Source of the DNA: Verrucomicrobiales bacterium
GTDB lineage: Bacteria; Verrucomicrobiota; Verrucomicrobiia; Limisphaerales; JACDHS01
Length of the DNA: 49,631 bases
NCBI GenBank assembly: GCA_028293445.1
Contig: JAQGOU010000006.1
Coordinates: 1-49,631 of the forward strand
Direction: 5' to 3'
Position numbers and translations under genes: made by a program. The stretch's first letter is position 1, and every line of letters begins with the position of its first letter. Of this stretch, positions 48,201 through 49,631 are shown in pieces. Under the pieces are notes generated by a model that was given only the letters and a program-made list of their open reading frames with translations, was not told where the DNA came from and did not search any database.

Positions 48201-48619
48201 CCAACAAACGTCTCGCCGCTTTCAACGCAGTGCAGAATACTTATCTCAATACCTTCCAAATCCTCGGTGGGTTGGGCCTGCTTTTGGGCAGCGCTGGTCT
48301 CGGGGTTGTGGTTCTCCGCAATGTTCTCGAGCGTCGCAACGAACTGGCTTTGCTCCTCGCTGTTGGATTTCGAAAGCGATCACTCCGCATGCTTGTCCTT
48401 AGTGAACACGGCGTTCTGCTGGTGCTCGGTCTTTGCATCGGCATCGCCGCCGCACTGCTCGCCGTTTTGCCGGCATTGATTTCGCCACGCGGCGACATAC
48501 CTTATGAATCATTGGCCATCACTCTCGGTGCGATCCTGCTGAGCGGATTGCTTTGGACGTGGGTGGCCACGCGGGCGGCGTTGCGCGGGGAGTTATTGAA
48601 AGCATTGCGGAACGAATGA
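45221..48619 (+). CDS. Large FtsX-like ABC transporter permease
   Basis: ~1132 aa; IGSAVLIGALIVGDSVRGSL; FtsX-type blocks EIGTLLALGFTPKRVRRLLLVEGAI and ELALLLAVGFRKRSLRMLVLSEHGVLL. Confidence 0.88.
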   Translation: MTIWTLIFRSLRFHARSHLGALLGAAIGSAVLIGALIVGDSVRGSLRDMALQRLGKIECALVGGDRLFRSALAHDLLSIGNSTTDGTVTPILTIPAMATRSDGSARANRVQLLGVETNIVRLGGDLRLANLPPGTVALNEALASHLRVQPGDTVIFRAEKASALSREAPISPQSESSIVLRLKVHCVIAAENLGNFNLAATQLTPFNAFVSLAELQKSAHAEGRANLLVGALEGSTLNPDYFKKVWRLEDVQAELKLLPAAQQIELRSERIFIDPALTEAALKNSDRVRGRPWTNSNAIDADQKLAAELTNVQPILTYFANQLRSGEYATPYSMVTATTAPRVPADLKEDEIVINEWLAEDLQARPGTEIEVTYFLPESAGHLVERTNRFRVRSVVPLSGPYADRTLMPEFPGITQAEKTQDWDAGFPLVHKIRPKDEQYWKEHRGTPKAFISLTAGQKLWGNRFGNLTAIRFPLLTVAQETDRVARTKQALEVKILSEVHPAQLGLRFEPVRERGLAAASQSEDFGGLFLGFSFFLIIAAVLLMALLFQFGLEQRAPEIGTLLALGFTPKRVRRLLLVEGAIISLGGGFIGAVGGIFFAKAMLQGLTTIWRSAVGTSSLQYHATGTSLAIGFTASFLISTLTIWAMLRKQARQPARQLLNEGSNSEIQNTASIKPKRQFAQWIALGCCSSAIGLLGWAISQKESHSAETFFFSGMLLLVGALAGCSVLLRKLAQSHAGNHVSMMAVALRNSTRRRKRSLTTIALLASGAFLIAAIGAFKLDSNQNAEKRSSGTGGFAFIGETTLPIVQHLNEAPGRDFFGLNERDLAGASFVPLRVHDGDDASCLNLNRAQKPRLLGVRPEELYSRKSFTFAGLAKSIPADQGWLSLSTTNIEEIPAIGDEASIAWALHKKIGDTLDYTDERGNVFRIRIVGAVANSILQGSLIIDEQAFTKKFPGDTGYRMFLIDAPRAQLPQLSRELSRGLKDVGLELTPANKRLAAFNAVQNTYLNTFQILGGLGLLLGSAGLGVVVLRNVLERRNELALLLAVGFRKRSLRMLVLSEHGVLLVLGLCIGIAAALLAVLPALISPRGDIPYESLAITLGAILLSGLLWTWVATRAALRGELLKALRNE

Positions 48620-48627
48620 CTTTTTAA

Positions 48628-48658
48628 TCACGGATAGACACAGATGAACACGGATTCA
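48628..48658 (+). repeat. 'aatcacggatagacacagatgaacacggattc' intergenic repeat-like motif
   Basis: Internal repetition cacggataGACACAGATGAACACGGATt; overlaps the start of the next CDS. Confidence 0.45.
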
Positions 48659-49294
48659 AAACAATTCCTTTTACTGGTCGCGGCTCTCTCGATGGTAACA
48701 TTTGGTCAGGCCGCCGAACCGAAAGCGCTTTACGCAAATACGTTTGATATGGTCACGGTCGGCCCCCTGCCCGAAGAGTTTCTTGTGATCGATGGCGCCT
48801 TCGCCGTGAAAGAGGATGGCGGGAATAAGTTTATCGAACTGCCCGGCGCACCACTCGACACCTTTCGTTTATTGTACGGTCCCACCACCAACTTTAACGT
48901 CGCGGCTTCCGCAAAGATCCTTGGCACGGCCAAGGGCCGTCGCTTCCCCACATTCGCGGTCGGCTTGAATGGGGTGGGTGGATATCGCCTGCAAGTTTCA
49001 CCTGCGAAAAAGATGCTGGAACTTTACAAAGGGGACGACCTCCTCAAGGGCGTTGCTTACGAATGGAAATCGGGCGAATGGACACAGCTGCGTTTGGAAA
49101 TGAAAAAAGCGGGGGAGGGAAAGTTTGTGTTACAAGGCACAGCTTCGGCCAAATCCGAAACCGAACCAAAAGAACCGCAGCTTACCTTCGAGGCAAATGC
49201 CACGCCATCAAACGGTCGGCCTTCAGTGTGGGGCAGCCCCTATTCCGGGACTCCGATCTGGTTCGATGATTTGTCTCTTTCGGTCAGCAAATAG
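48644..49294 (+). CDS. Secreted protein of unknown function (LamG-like fold possible)
   Basis: KQFLLLVAALSMVTFGQAAEP signal peptide; C-terminal GTPIWFDDLSLSVSK. Confidence 0.6.
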   Translation: MNTDSKQFLLLVAALSMVTFGQAAEPKALYANTFDMVTVGPLPEEFLVIDGAFAVKEDGGNKFIELPGAPLDTFRLLYGPTTNFNVAASAKILGTAKGRRFPTFAVGLNGVGGYRLQVSPAKKMLELYKGDDLLKGVAYEWKSGEWTQLRLEMKKAGEGKFVLQGTASAKSETEPKEPQLTFEANATPSNGRPSVWGSPYSGTPIWFDDLSLSVSK

Positions 49295-49296
49295 AA

Positions 49297-49631
49297 TTAC
49301 CAATCGGTCGGTTGGTAATCTTTTAAAAACTTCCCCCAGACATGTTCACCGGTGTTAAAGCCGGCAATGATGGGATCCACGATTCGCGCGGCCCCATCCA
49401 CAATATCCAGCGGCGGATGAAAGCGATGTTCTTTCGTTTTGCGCTCCGCAATCTGCACCGGATCTTCGTCCGTGACCCAACCTGTATCCACACTGTTCAT
49501 GTGAATGCCATCCGCGTGGTAGTCAGCAGCCGAAGTACGCGTCATCATGTTGAGCTCCGCCTTCTCCATGTTCGTTTGCGGTTGGCGGTTCGTCTTATAT
49601 TTTCGATAAAACTGACCTTCTACTGCCGACA
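49297..49631 (-). CDS. C-terminal part of a short-chain dehydrogenase/reductase, truncated by the window edge
   Basis: Frame stays open to the edge ([57 protein letters not shown]...). Confidence 0.8.
   Translation of the reverse strand, partial: SAVEGQFYRKYKTNRQPQTNMEKAELNMMTRTSAADYHADGIHMNSVDTGWVTDEDPVQIAERKTKEHRFHPPLDIVDGAARIVDPIIAGFNTGEHVWGKFLKDYQPTDW

Overview
This looks like a chromosomal window from a member of the PVC group, probably Verrucomicrobia. That assignment is inferred from gene content and style: a prepilin-like H-x-DG protein, a sulfatase, propeller-type two-component sensors, and a 'cacggatagacacagatgaacacggatt' intergenic motif. It is mostly housekeeping and signalling genes: SUI1-like factor, FKBP, RF-like GGQ protein, CvfB, a 1796-aa amidase/FN3/Ig-like secreted protein, two NarL-type two-component pairs, sulfatase, ada-alkB, dnaN, pgi, mnmG, hglS/ydcJ (DUF1338), dnaK, groESL, lnt, agmatine deiminase, an ABC/MCE pair, xer, miaA, lgt and a large FtsX-like permease. 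The most unusual signals are as follows. (1) Three intergenic arrays (about 1351-1663, 14429-14780, 27087-27300) have different sequences but almost the same 41-43 bp period, with internal dyads, T-run/A-run phasing and, in two arrays, an alternating dimeric organisation. (2) Two perfect parS-like palindromes (GTTCCACGTGGAAC) lie 78 bp apart inside mnmG, and both encode FHVEQ in what looks like a roughly 43-aa insertion in MnmG. (3) A DnaA-box/AT-rich element near 24.68 kb is repeated just upstream of dnaN, suggesting the window is close to oriC. (4) A 30-aa Lys/Ala histone-H1-like microprotein was missed by the ORF track. (5) Two genes, a GH5-like gene and lnt, are each broken by one extra C in a C-homopolymer. 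(6) An ABC ATPase coupled to an MCE protein lacks canonical catalytic residues. All calls are by eye; no searches were run.
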